From the NCBI RefSeq assembly GCF_000967865.1, contig NZ_JXRU01000036.1, positions 124,001 through 188,000 on the forward strand: a stretch of DNA of 64,000 nt, given 5' to 3'. Positions 44,017-52,353 of this stretch are shown here, piece after piece; the first letter of the stretch is position 1, and each line of letters opens with the position of its first letter. The position numbers and the translations under genes are program-made. Below the pieces are notes generated by a model that had not been told where the DNA came from, searched no databases, and worked only from the letters and a program-made list of their open reading frames with translations. Source of the stretch: Microbacterium sp. SA39 (GTDB taxonomy: Bacteria; Actinomycetota; Actinomycetes; Actinomycetales; Microbacteriaceae).

Positions 44017-45734
44017 GCGCACTCGATGCGCTCGACGAGCGGCAGAAGGCTGCGGCATCCGTCCTGCGAGGCCCAGTCGCCGTGCTCGCCGGCGCGGGGA
44101 CGGGCAAGACCCGAGTGATCACGCACCGCATCGCGCACGGCGTCGACACCGGCGCCTATTCGCCCTCTCGCGTGATGGCGGTGACCTTCACCGCGAAGGC
44201 CGCGGGCGAACTCCGGGGCCGGTTGCGCGCACTCGGCGTCGAAGGGGTCGCCGCCCGCACGTTCCACGCCACCGCGCTCGCTCAGCTGAACTTCTTCTGG
44301 CCGACGCTGGCCGGGTCGCCTGCTCCGTCGATCATCGACAACAAGGTGCGGATGCTGGGACAGGCGGCCGACGCGATGCGGCTGCGCCCGAGCACCGCCG
44401 CCCTTCGCGACATCGCCTCGGAGATCGAATGGCGGAAGGTCTCGATGCTGTCGATCGAGCAGCACGCCGCGCTCGGCCGCCCGGTCACCGGTATCGACTC
44501 CGTGCAGCTCGTCGAGCTCATGAGCCGCTACGAGGCTCTCAAGGATGAGCGCCGGCAGCTCGACTTCGAGGACGTGCTCCTCGCCTGCGCCGGCATGCTC
44601 GAAGCCGAGCCTCGGGTGGCGGCATCCGTCCACGAGCAGTACCGGCACTTCACGGTCGACGAGTTCCAGGACGTCTCTCCGCTGCAGAACCGTCTGCTCG
44701 AGCTGTGGCTCGGCGATCGCCAGGACATCTGCGTGGTCGGCGATGCCAGCCAGACGATCTACTCATTCGCCGGGGCCGAGCAGCGGTTCCTCCTCGAGTT
44801 CGAGCGCCGCCACCCCGACGCCACCGTCGTGAGGCTCGAGACCAACTACCGCTCGCAGGCGCCCATCCTCACGGCGGCGAACGCTCTCATGCACGGTCGT
44901 CCCGGCGCGCTGGAGCTCAAGCCCGCTCGCGAGCAGTTCACCGCGGACGCCCCCACCGTCACCGCCTACGACTCCGAGAGCGAAGAGGCGGCGGGTATCG
45001 CCGCATCGATCTCGGCCCGGATTTCGGCCGGGGCGTCTCCGGCCGAGATCGCCGTGCTGTACCGCGCGCACGCCCAGTCCGGGGTGCTGCAGCAGGCGCT
45101 CGCCGCGGAGGGTATTCCCACCTCGGTCCTCGGCGGCACACGCTTCTTCGCGATGCCCGAGGTGCGTCAGGCGATCCTCGCGCTGCGTGCTGCCGCCGTC
45201 GCACCGACGGAACAGGGATTCCTGCCGAACGTGCAGCGCGTGCTCAGGGAACTCGGCCTCACCGAGGAACCGCCGGAGGCCGGGGGCGCACAGCGCGACG
45301 GGTGGGAGGCGCGACGCGCGATCCTGCGGCTCGCCGAAGAGGCGGGGCCCGAGGCCAGCCTGCGCACCTTCAGCGACGCGATGATGGCCCGCGCGAAGGA
45401 CCAGCATGAGCCGACGATGCGCACCGTGACGCTCTCGACCCTCCACGCCGCGAAGGGACTGGAGTGGCCGCACGTGTACCTCGCGGGCTGGGCCGAGGGC
45501 TCGCTGCCGATCTCGTACGCGTCGAGCTTCGAGGCGATCGACGAGGAGCGACGACTCGCCTATGTCGGCGTCACGCGCGCCGCGCGTACCTTGGAGATCT
45601 CGTGGGCGCGGTCGGCAGGGCGAGGAGAGCGGGCTCCGTCGCGGTTCCTCGCGGAGATGGGGACGACTGCTCGCGGCACCGGCATCCTTCGTGAAACGAC
45701 ACCGCACGCGACGCGCGCGAGCCGTCCTCGCTGA
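44013..45734 (+). CDS. uvrD2: ATP-dependent DNA helicase UvrD2-like
   Basis: A 573-residue superfamily 1A 3'-5' DNA helicase. Motifs: I LAGAGTGKT near residue 25, Ia MAVTFTAKAAGELRGRL, II TVDEFQDVS, III VGDASQTIYSFAGAE, IV LETNYRSQAP, V VTLSTLHAAKGLEWPHVYLA and VI YVGVTRAARTLEISW. The mycobacterial UvrD2 has extra C-terminal HRDC and cysteine domains; this protein stops soon after motif VI, so they are absent. It is translated with nudC. The last 164 bases overlap the convergent gene at 45571. Confidence 0.92.
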   Translation: MSALDALDERQKAAASVLRGPVAVLAGAGTGKTRVITHRIAHGVDTGAYSPSRVMAVTFTAKAAGELRGRLRALGVEGVAARTFHATALAQLNFFWPTLAGSPAPSIIDNKVRMLGQAADAMRLRPSTAALRDIASEIEWRKVSMLSIEQHAALGRPVTGIDSVQLVELMSRYEALKDERRQLDFEDVLLACAGMLEAEPRVAASVHEQYRHFTVDEFQDVSPLQNRLLELWLGDRQDICVVGDASQTIYSFAGAEQRFLLEFERRHPDATVVRLETNYRSQAPILTAANALMHGRPGALELKPAREQFTADAPTVTAYDSESEEAAGIAASISARISAGASPAEIAVLYRAHAQSGVLQQALAAEGIPTSVLGGTRFFAMPEVRQAILALRAAAVAPTEQGFLPNVQRVLRELGLTEEPPEAGGAQRDGWEARRAILRLAEEAGPEASLRTFSDAMMARAKDQHEPTMRTVTLSTLHAAKGLEWPHVYLAGWAEGSLPISYASSFEAIDEERRLAYVGVTRAARTLEISWARSAGRGERAPSRFLAEMGTTARGTGILRETTPHATRASRPR

Positions 45735-46431
45735 TCTGCGCCACCGTGCCGCCGTCGCCGGCGACGAGAAGTCTCGAGGCCGCCACAGCGCCCTCCGCGA
45801 TCCGTCCGGCCCGCAGGGGGCCGGCGCCCTGGCCGATCAGCTGCGCGTGCAGCAGCGGCCACGCCGGGTCGCGGTCGGTATCGGCCGCGTCTCGGCATGA
45901 CAGGCAGGGCGTGCGACCGGGGATGACGAGCGGCCCCACCGACACGCGCCCCGGTTCGAAAGCGATCGGCAGGTGCGGGATGTCGTCGCGCAGGTAGCGC
46001 GCGAACTGCATCGCGGCGGCTGCGCCCTGCACGAGGATCACGCCGGTTGCTCCGCGCATCGTCCTGTCGACCAGCGCGACGCCCTCGTCCTCGAGGACCT
46101 CTCGCGCGCGGTGGGCGCTGCGACCGTCGGTGACGCCGATGGTCTCGACCCACGCGGGGCGTGCGGCGACGGGATCGTCCACCAGCAGGTGCTCGATGCG
46201 GGCCAGCAACGTCCGCGCCTCCTCGCGCGGCGCGCCGACTCCGTGCGCGATGACGTCGAACGAGGTTCGGCGGAAGCCGGTGCGCAGGCGGCTCAGCAGA
46301 AGCTCCACCCAGGGGACCGCCGCAGCAATGCGGAGTTCCCCCTCGATCCCGAGCTGCAACGTCTCGCCGTCTCTCCAGAGCAGTGGTGCGCCAGGATCGA
46401 GGCGGGTGAGTGTCGGTGGAGTCAGGGGCAT
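45571..46431 (-). CDS. Orphan TOMM leader-binding / ThiF-like family protein
   Basis: A 286-residue protein. The N-terminal 90 residues look like a small winged domain (GIEGELRIAAAVPWVELLLS), and the middle has VIPGRTPCLSCRDAADTDRD followed by PAWPLLHAQLIGQG, a signature of cyclodehydratase-associated TOMM precursor leader peptide-binding proteins. CLSC and GCRC could bind zinc. No Walker or ThiF ATP motif is seen, and no precursor peptide, YcaO or dehydrogenase gene is nearby. ATG 46431 is preceded by CAGAAT at 6 bases. It overlaps uvrD2 by 164 bases tail to tail. Confidence 0.7.
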   Translation of the reverse strand: MPLTPPTLTRLDPGAPLLWRDGETLQLGIEGELRIAAAVPWVELLLSRLRTGFRRTSFDVIAHGVGAPREEARTLLARIEHLLVDDPVAARPAWVETIGVTDGRSAHRAREVLEDEGVALVDRTMRGATGVILVQGAAAAMQFARYLRDDIPHLPIAFEPGRVSVGPLVIPGRTPCLSCRDAADTDRDPAWPLLHAQLIGQGAGPLRAGRIAEGAVAASRLLVAGDGGTVAQISEDGSRASRAVSFHEGCRCREQSSPSPRGTATEPALLALPTAPTRSPRYARRA

Positions 46432-46549
46432 TCCCCGATTCTGGAGAAGGCCGCGATGCCGTGGCGACGAGAATACGCTTCGGTGGAGAACTTCGGGGTG
46501 ACCCGGCCCGGGGGAGGAGCGGTGCTCATCGCCCCCGGCCGTGGGGACT

Positions 46550-47959
46550 TCAGACCGGCCGTTCGCCCTCCGGAGTGGCGTCGCCGTCGGAATCCTCGGG
46601 CGTTTCTCCGCCTTCGGCCGTCTTCTCTTCCGAGAAGTCGTCTCCGTCGAGAAGCCGCGCGAGCGCCTCGTCGAACTCGTCCGCCACCGGCTGCTCGCCG
46701 CGCTCTGCGGCCTGCAGGCGGGCGACCAGCGCGCTCGGGTCGTCGATGTCCTCGGCGGTCGGCATGAGGTCGGGGTAGTCCCAGAGGGCATCGCGGGCCG
46801 AGATGCCGACGGCATCCGTCACCGCCTGCCACATCGCCGAGGCCTCGCGCATGCGCCGCGGACGCAACTTCAGGCCGACGAGTGCGCCGAGCGCGTCTTC
46901 TGCGGGACCGCCGACGGCGCGGCGGCGGCGAGCCGCCTCCGCGAGACGGGCGCCGTCGGGAAGCCGTGCGGTCGCCTGCGCGGTGACCACATCGACCCAG
47001 CCGTCGATCGTCGCGATGAGGTTCTCGAGCCGCTCCAGCGCCTCGCGCTGCGCGTCGCTCTGCACGGGGAGCAGTGCTCCGCCCTCGATCGCCGCACGCA
47101 GTTCCTCGGGGTCGGAAGGATCGAGGCGGCTGGCGACGTCTTCCAGCGCATCCACGTCGACCGTCACCCCGCGGGCGAAGTCGGTGATCTGCGCCATCAC
47201 GTGCAGGTGCAGCCACTTCGCGTGCCGGTAGAGACGGGCGTAGGCGAGCTCGCGGGTCGCCAGGTAGAGGGCGATCTGATCCTCGGGGATCTCGAGGCCC
47301 TCGCCGAAGGCGGTCAGGTTCTGCGGGATCACGGCTGCGGTGCCCGCCGGAAGCACGGGGATGCCGACGTCGCCGCCCGAGACCACCTCGAGCGACAGAT
47401 TGCCGAGCACCTGACCGAACTGCGCGGCGAAGACGGAGCCGCCGAGGCCGCGCATCAGCTTGCCGGCGCCCTGGACGACTCTGCGCATCTCCTCGGGCAC
47501 CTGGGTGTCGAGGGCCGAGGTCAGGGCGTCGGCGATGCTGGTCGAGACGGGGTCGGCGATCTCCTTCCACACCGGCAGGGTCTTCTCCACCCATTCGCCG
47601 CGGGTCATCGCGGTGGGGGCCTCGCTGAGTTCGGAGATGGTGGTCACCTCGCCGAGCCACAGGTTCGCGAGGGTGAACGAGTCCACCAGGGAGCTGCGCG
47701 AGCCGTCGGTGACCCCCTGGCCGTCGCGATTGGCGATGTGCAGCGCCTGCTGCCGCGCGTTCTCCCAGGGGTCGCCGCCGAAGGCGCCCTGCAGCTGCGA
47801 CATGATCGTCTGCATCATGGCGGGGTCGAACTGGAACCCCTCCATTCCCTGCATCGCTTCCCGAAGAGCCTCGGGATCGATGTCCCCTCCGCCCTGGTTC
47901 GAGAGCATCCGTCGGAGGAACTCCTGGAAGTCCTCGGGTGTCGGGTCGTTGTCTGCCAT
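46550..47959 (-). CDS. DUF2342-type (zinc-dependent metalloprotease annotated) protein
   Basis: A 469-residue protein. The N-terminus has helical DPEALREAMQGMEGFQFDPA and the family's FTLANLWLGEVTTISE. The core has GQVLGNLSLEVVSGGDVGIP and LYLATRELAYARLYRHAKWL, the segment where DUF2342 proteins usually show a zincin-like REVAH pattern. Here it reads RELAYARLYRH and no HExxH is present, so protease activity is doubtful. The C-terminal 60 residues are acidic. The position next to the PDZ protease is conserved (recalled as Rv3195). Confidence 0.82.
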   Translation of the reverse strand: MADNDPTPEDFQEFLRRMLSNQGGGDIDPEALREAMQGMEGFQFDPAMMQTIMSQLQGAFGGDPWENARQQALHIANRDGQGVTDGSRSSLVDSFTLANLWLGEVTTISELSEAPTAMTRGEWVEKTLPVWKEIADPVSTSIADALTSALDTQVPEEMRRVVQGAGKLMRGLGGSVFAAQFGQVLGNLSLEVVSGGDVGIPVLPAGTAAVIPQNLTAFGEGLEIPEDQIALYLATRELAYARLYRHAKWLHLHVMAQITDFARGVTVDVDALEDVASRLDPSDPEELRAAIEGGALLPVQSDAQREALERLENLIATIDGWVDVVTAQATARLPDGARLAEAARRRRAVGGPAEDALGALVGLKLRPRRMREASAMWQAVTDAVGISARDALWDYPDLMPTAEDIDDPSALVARLQAAERGEQPVADEFDEALARLLDGDDFSEEKTAEGGETPEDSDGDATPEGERPV

Positions 47960-48076
47960 GTCGTTCGCCCTCTCAGCACGCCTGTAGCCGTGGCATCTAC
48001 GCTAGTCACAGGTTTCTGCACGCGTCCGCGAAGCGAGCAGATCGCTGTACGCCGCTCGCGAACGACGGAGGATGCT

Positions 48077-49168
48077 GTGGACCGAATGCGCGCTGGAAAG
48101 CCCGGACTCGGAGTCTGGGCGCTGATCGTCGCGCTCATCGCCCTCGTGGTCCTGACGTTCCTCCCGACGCCGTACGTGATCCAGCGCCCCGGACCGGTCT
48201 ACGACACCCTCGGCACGGCGACCGGCACCGACGGCGAGCCGGTTCCGCTGATCAGCGTCGAGGGCGCGGAGACGTTCGAGACGGGCGGGACCCTCGACCT
48301 CACGACCGTGCAGGTGATCGGGAATCGCGAGCGCACCCCGAGCTGGTTCGAGCTCGCCCTGGCCTGGATGGACTCTTCCCGCGCCGTCGTGCCGCTCGAC
48401 TCGGTCTTCCCCGAGGGCGTCACGACCGAGCAGCGCGACGAGCGCAACGCCACGCTGATGGTCGACTCCCAGCATGAGGCGACGGCGGCGGCGTTGAACG
48501 AACTCGGGTACGACACGGGCGCGCAGGTGGTCGTGCAGGAGGCCGTCGCAGACGCACCGGCGGACGGTCTGCTCGAGGCGGAGGACGTGATCACGGCGAT
48601 CGATGGCACCCCCGTGACCTCGGCGACGCAGCTGCGCGAGGCGATCCAGGAGGCCGGAGGAGACGCGGTCGAACTGACCGTGCTCCGCGACGGCGAGGAG
48701 CAGACCGTCGAGGTCGCGCCCGAGAAGCGCACCGAGAACGACGTGACGACGTGGCTCATCGGCATCACCCTGCGGACCGACTACGACTTCGAGGTCGATG
48801 TCACTCTCCAGCTCGACAACGTGGGCGGACCCAGCGCGGGGATGATGTTCGCGCTGGGGATCATCGACACGCTCACCGAGGGCGAGCTCAACGGCGGGCA
48901 GAACATCGCCGGCACCGGCACGATCGACGCGGAAGGCACTGTCGGGCCGATCGGCGGCATCCGACAGAAGCTCTACGGCGCGCGAGATGCAGGGGCAGCG
49001 TTCTTCCTCGCACCGGCATCCAACTGCGACGAGGTCGTGGGGCACGTGCCCGACGGCCTTCAGGTGATCCGCACCGCGACGCTCGAGGAGTCCCTCGACG
49101 CGCTCGAGGTGATCGCCGCCGACGGAGACGTCGATGCGCTCCCGACCTGCGAGCCCGCCACGTCGTGA
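48077..49168 (+). CDS. Membrane-anchored PDZ/Lon-like protease (YlbL type)
   Basis: A 363-residue protein: an N-terminal anchor (VWALIVALIALVVLTFLPTP), the conserved YVIQRPGPVYDTLG, a PDZ domain at about residues 155-235 (GLLEAEDVITAIDGTPVTSA) and a C-terminal Lon-type protease domain with the catalytic serine in NVGGPSAGMMFALGIIDTL and the partner lysine in GGIRQKLYGARDAGAAFFLA. It should degrade extracytoplasmic or membrane proteins without ATP. GTG 48077 has GGAGG 5 bases upstream; TACGCT at 47998-48003 is a possible -10. Confidence 0.93.
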   Translation: MDRMRAGKPGLGVWALIVALIALVVLTFLPTPYVIQRPGPVYDTLGTATGTDGEPVPLISVEGAETFETGGTLDLTTVQVIGNRERTPSWFELALAWMDSSRAVVPLDSVFPEGVTTEQRDERNATLMVDSQHEATAAALNELGYDTGAQVVVQEAVADAPADGLLEAEDVITAIDGTPVTSATQLREAIQEAGGDAVELTVLRDGEEQTVEVAPEKRTENDVTTWLIGITLRTDYDFEVDVTLQLDNVGGPSAGMMFALGIIDTLTEGELNGGQNIAGTGTIDAEGTVGPIGGIRQKLYGARDAGAAFFLAPASNCDEVVGHVPDGLQVIRTATLEESLDALEVIAADGDVDALPTCEPATS

Positions 49169-49244
49169 CCCCGGCGGCACGGCAGCGGGTGCGCCGTGAT
49201 CTCGCCGTGACCGGGATGACAGCCGCACCATAGTAAGGCCCGCC

Positions 49245-49250
49245 TAGGAT
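49245..49250 (+). promoter_or_regulatory. -10 element, leaderless UPF0182 transcript
   Basis: TAGGAT, then GGAACG, then GTG 49257. Confidence 0.55.
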
Positions 49251-49256
49251 GGAACG

Positions 49257-52196
49257 GTGACCTCGAACTCAGCCACTGCTCCGAATCCGGCCACGCCTCG
49301 AACCTCCCGACGCATCCTCGGCATCTCCCTGGTGATCATCGCCGCACTGATCGCGGCGTTCTTCGTGTTCGCCTCGCTCTACACGGAGTTCCTCTGGTTC
49401 GATCAGGTGGGCTTCACCGGCGTCCTCACCACGCAGTGGTTCGCCACGGCCGTGATGTTCGTGGTGGGCTTCCTCGGCATGGCCGCCCCCCTGTTCCTCG
49501 TGATCCAGCTGGCGTACCGTCTGCGTCCCGTCTACGTACGGCTCAGCTCGCAGCTGGACCGGTATCAGGAGGTCATCGAGCCTCTCCGTCGCCTCGCGAT
49601 GTGGGGCATGCCGCTCTTCTTCGGTCTGTTCGCCGGCTTCGCCGCGGCCGGACAGTGGAAGACCGTCTGGCTGTGGGCCAATGGCGTGGCGACGTCCGAC
49701 GTCGACCCGCAGTTCGGCATCGACACCGGCTTCTACATGTTCGCGATGCCGTTCTACTCGATCTTGCTGGCCTTCGTCTCCGCGGTTCTGGTGCTTTCGC
49801 TGCTGGTCACGGCGCTCGTGTCCTACCTCTACGGCTCGGTGCGCATCGGGCAGGGCGAGCTGCGCATCTCCAAGCCCGCCCGCATCCAGCTCGCGGTGAT
49901 CGCCGGTCTCTACCTGCTCGTGCAGGCGGCCAGCCTCTGGCTCGACCGTTACAAGACGCTGACCACGCCGGACGATCGCATCACGGGTGCCGCCTACACC
50001 GGTGTCAACGCCACGATTCCCGGCCTCGCGATCCTCGCGATCATCGCCGCTGTCGTCGCCGTGCTCTTCTTCGTCACCGCCGTCATCGGCCGCTGGCGCT
50101 TCCCGCTCGCGGCGACCGCGCTGCTGATCGTCGCGTCGCTCGTCGTCGGAGTCGGCTACCCGTGGGTCGTCACGACCTTCCAGGTGAAGCCGAACCAGAA
50201 CGCCTACCAGGCCGAGTACTACCAGCGGAACATCGACGGTACGAAAGAGGCCTACGGAGTCGCCGACCTCGAGACCACGGCTTTCGAGGCCGAGACGGAT
50301 GCCGCCGCCGGCCAGCTGCGCGAAGACGCCGAGACCACTGCGTCGATCCGCATCATGGACCCGAAAGTCATCCCGCCCACGGTCCGCCAGCTCGAGCAGT
50401 ACCGTGGCTACTACCAGTTCCAGACGAACATGGACGTCGACCGCTACGAGATCGACGGCGTGATGCAGGACACGGTCGTGTCGGTACGAGATCTCGACAT
50501 GTCGGGTCTCGGCGACGGCGACAACTGGAACAACCGCGTCGCGGTGTACACGCACGGCTATGGCCTCGTCGCTGCGGCGGGCAACCAGCGCACGAGCGAC
50601 GGTGAACCGGTGTTCCTCGAGCGCGGCATCCCGTCCTCGGGTTTCCTCACCGACCGGGAGAACTTCGAGCCGCGAGTGTACTTCGGCGAGAACTCCCCGG
50701 AGTACTCGATCGTCGGAGCGCCCGAGGGCGCGGATCCCGCGGAGATCGACTACCCGCGGGGCAAGGACGGCGCCAGCGAGACCAAGACCACCTTCGAGGG
50801 TGAGGGCGGACCGAGCGTCGGCAGCACGTTCACGAAGCTGCTCTACGCGCTCAAGTTCCAGTCGGAGCAGATCCTCTTCTCGAACCTGGTGAACGAGGAG
50901 TCGCAGATCCTCTACGACCGCGACCCGAAGACGCGTGTGCAGAAGGTGGCGCCCTACCTCGAACTCGACAGCGACCCGTACCCGAGCGTGGTGGACGGAC
51001 GGATCGTCTGGATCGTCGACGGCTACACCACGAGCTCGACGTATCCCTACTCGACCGGTGTGAGCCTGTCTGACGCCATCGCCGATTCCAACGTGCCGTC
51101 GCCGACCCTCGCGATCGACGACATCAACTACATCCGCAACTCGGTCAAGGCCACGGTCGACGCCTACGACGGCTCCGTGACGCTCTACGCCTGGGACGAC
51201 GAGGACCCGATCCTCGAGACGTGGCAGAAGGTGTACCCGTCGACGGTGAAGCCGATCAGCGAGATGTCCGGCGAGCTGATGAGTCACGTGCGCTACCCGA
51301 CCGACCTGTTCAAGGTGCAGCGCGACGTGCTCGGGATCTACCACGTCGACACGGCCGGCTCGTTCGCCCAGCAGGACAACCGCTGGCAGACGCCGAACGA
51401 CCCCCGCTCCGACGCCATGCTGCAGCCGCCGTACTACCTGACGATGCAGATGCCCGGTCAGGACTCTCCGCGCTTCTCGATGTTCTCGACCTTCATCCCC
51501 GTGTCGCAGGGCGCGGGCGGCAGCCGAGACGTGCTGATGGGCTACCTCGCGGTGGACTCGGATGCCGGTTCCGAGGCCGGTGTGAAGGGCGAGGGCTACG
51601 GTCAGCTGCGGATGCTGGAGATCGACACGGACACCACTGTGCCAGGACCGGGTCAAGTGCAGAACACCTACAACTCGGACACCGCCGTCGTGCCGCAGCT
51701 GAACCTGCTGCAACAGGGTGAATCCGAGGTCATCTACGGCAACCTGCTCACCCTCCCGGTCGGTGGCGGTCTGCTCTACGTGCAGCCCGTTTACGTGCAG
51801 TCCTCCGAGGGAACACAGCTGCCGCGACTGCAGAAGGTGCTGGTCGCCTTCGGTGACCGCGTCGCCTTCGAGGACACGCTCACCGAGGCGCTCGACACGC
51901 TGTTCGGCGGCGACTCCGGAGCGACCGGCGGTGACGACCAGGTCGAGCCGACCGACCCTGGGGCGGAAGAGCCAGGCACGGAAGAGCCGGTCGAGGGCGA
52001 GACGCCGACCGAACCCGAAGAGCCGAGCACGCCGACGGGCGACGAGGCTGAGGCGCTCGCGGCAGCGCAGCAGGCGCTGCTCGATCGCGACGCCGCGCTG
52101 AAGGCCGGAGACCTCGAGGCCTTCGCCGAGGCGGACAAGCGCCTCACGGCGGCGGTCAACACGCTCCTCGAGCTGGACGCCGCAGCGGGGGAGTGA
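49257..52196 (+). CDS. UPF0182 large membrane protein
   Basis: A 979-residue protein of a conserved actinobacterial family of unknown function. Seven or so spans occupy the first 310 residues (ISLVIIAALIAAFFVFASLY, FVVGFLGMAAPLFLVIQLAY and others). A large extracytoplasmic region of about 550 residues follows, beginning VKPNQNAYQAEYYQRNIDGT, with the family segments QTNMDVDRYEIDG, PYLELDSDPYPSVVDGRIVW and LPVGGGLLYVQPVYVQS. The end is an acidic Pro/Glu linker plus a helical repeat of about 60 residues. It lies after the PDZ protease as in mycobacteria; the two may act on the same envelope process. Confidence 0.92.
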   Translation: MTSNSATAPNPATPRTSRRILGISLVIIAALIAAFFVFASLYTEFLWFDQVGFTGVLTTQWFATAVMFVVGFLGMAAPLFLVIQLAYRLRPVYVRLSSQLDRYQEVIEPLRRLAMWGMPLFFGLFAGFAAAGQWKTVWLWANGVATSDVDPQFGIDTGFYMFAMPFYSILLAFVSAVLVLSLLVTALVSYLYGSVRIGQGELRISKPARIQLAVIAGLYLLVQAASLWLDRYKTLTTPDDRITGAAYTGVNATIPGLAILAIIAAVVAVLFFVTAVIGRWRFPLAATALLIVASLVVGVGYPWVVTTFQVKPNQNAYQAEYYQRNIDGTKEAYGVADLETTAFEAETDAAAGQLREDAETTASIRIMDPKVIPPTVRQLEQYRGYYQFQTNMDVDRYEIDGVMQDTVVSVRDLDMSGLGDGDNWNNRVAVYTHGYGLVAAAGNQRTSDGEPVFLERGIPSSGFLTDRENFEPRVYFGENSPEYSIVGAPEGADPAEIDYPRGKDGASETKTTFEGEGGPSVGSTFTKLLYALKFQSEQILFSNLVNEESQILYDRDPKTRVQKVAPYLELDSDPYPSVVDGRIVWIVDGYTTSSTYPYSTGVSLSDAIADSNVPSPTLAIDDINYIRNSVKATVDAYDGSVTLYAWDDEDPILETWQKVYPSTVKPISEMSGELMSHVRYPTDLFKVQRDVLGIYHVDTAGSFAQQDNRWQTPNDPRSDAMLQPPYYLTMQMPGQDSPRFSMFSTFIPVSQGAGGSRDVLMGYLAVDSDAGSEAGVKGEGYGQLRMLEIDTDTTVPGPGQVQNTYNSDTAVVPQLNLLQQGESEVIYGNLLTLPVGGGLLYVQPVYVQSSEGTQLPRLQKVLVAFGDRVAFEDTLTEALDTLFGGDSGATGGDDQVEPTDPGAEEPGTEEPVEGETPTEPEEPSTPTGDEAEALAAAQQALLDRDAALKAGDLEAFAEADKRLTAAVNTLLELDAAAGE

Positions 52197-52211
52197 TTCC
52201 TCGAGGCTGAA

Positions 52212-52247
52212 GCGAATCGGGCGTCCCTGCGGGGGCGCCCGATTCGC
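52212..52247 (+). terminator. Terminator after UPF0182 gene
   Basis: Perfect 12-base arms GCGAATCGGGCG / CGCCCGATTCGC, closed by a further partly paired inner loop, 16 bases after the stop codon. There is no T-tract after it. Confidence 0.7.
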
Positions 52248-52353
52248 GTATCGGCTGACCCTGTGGTTGCCGTCGGATTCAAGGGATGGGGCGAGAGCAG
52301 CCGCCGATCTACTGTGGCATCGGTGGCGTCTTGCCCGACCCGATGGGAGCACC

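Noticed and set aside
45571..46431. A RiPP/TOMM biosynthetic cluster around the leader-binding protein
   Set aside because: No YcaO, dehydrogenase, exporter or short Cys/Ser/Thr-rich precursor frame is present among neighbours, which are repair and protease genes.
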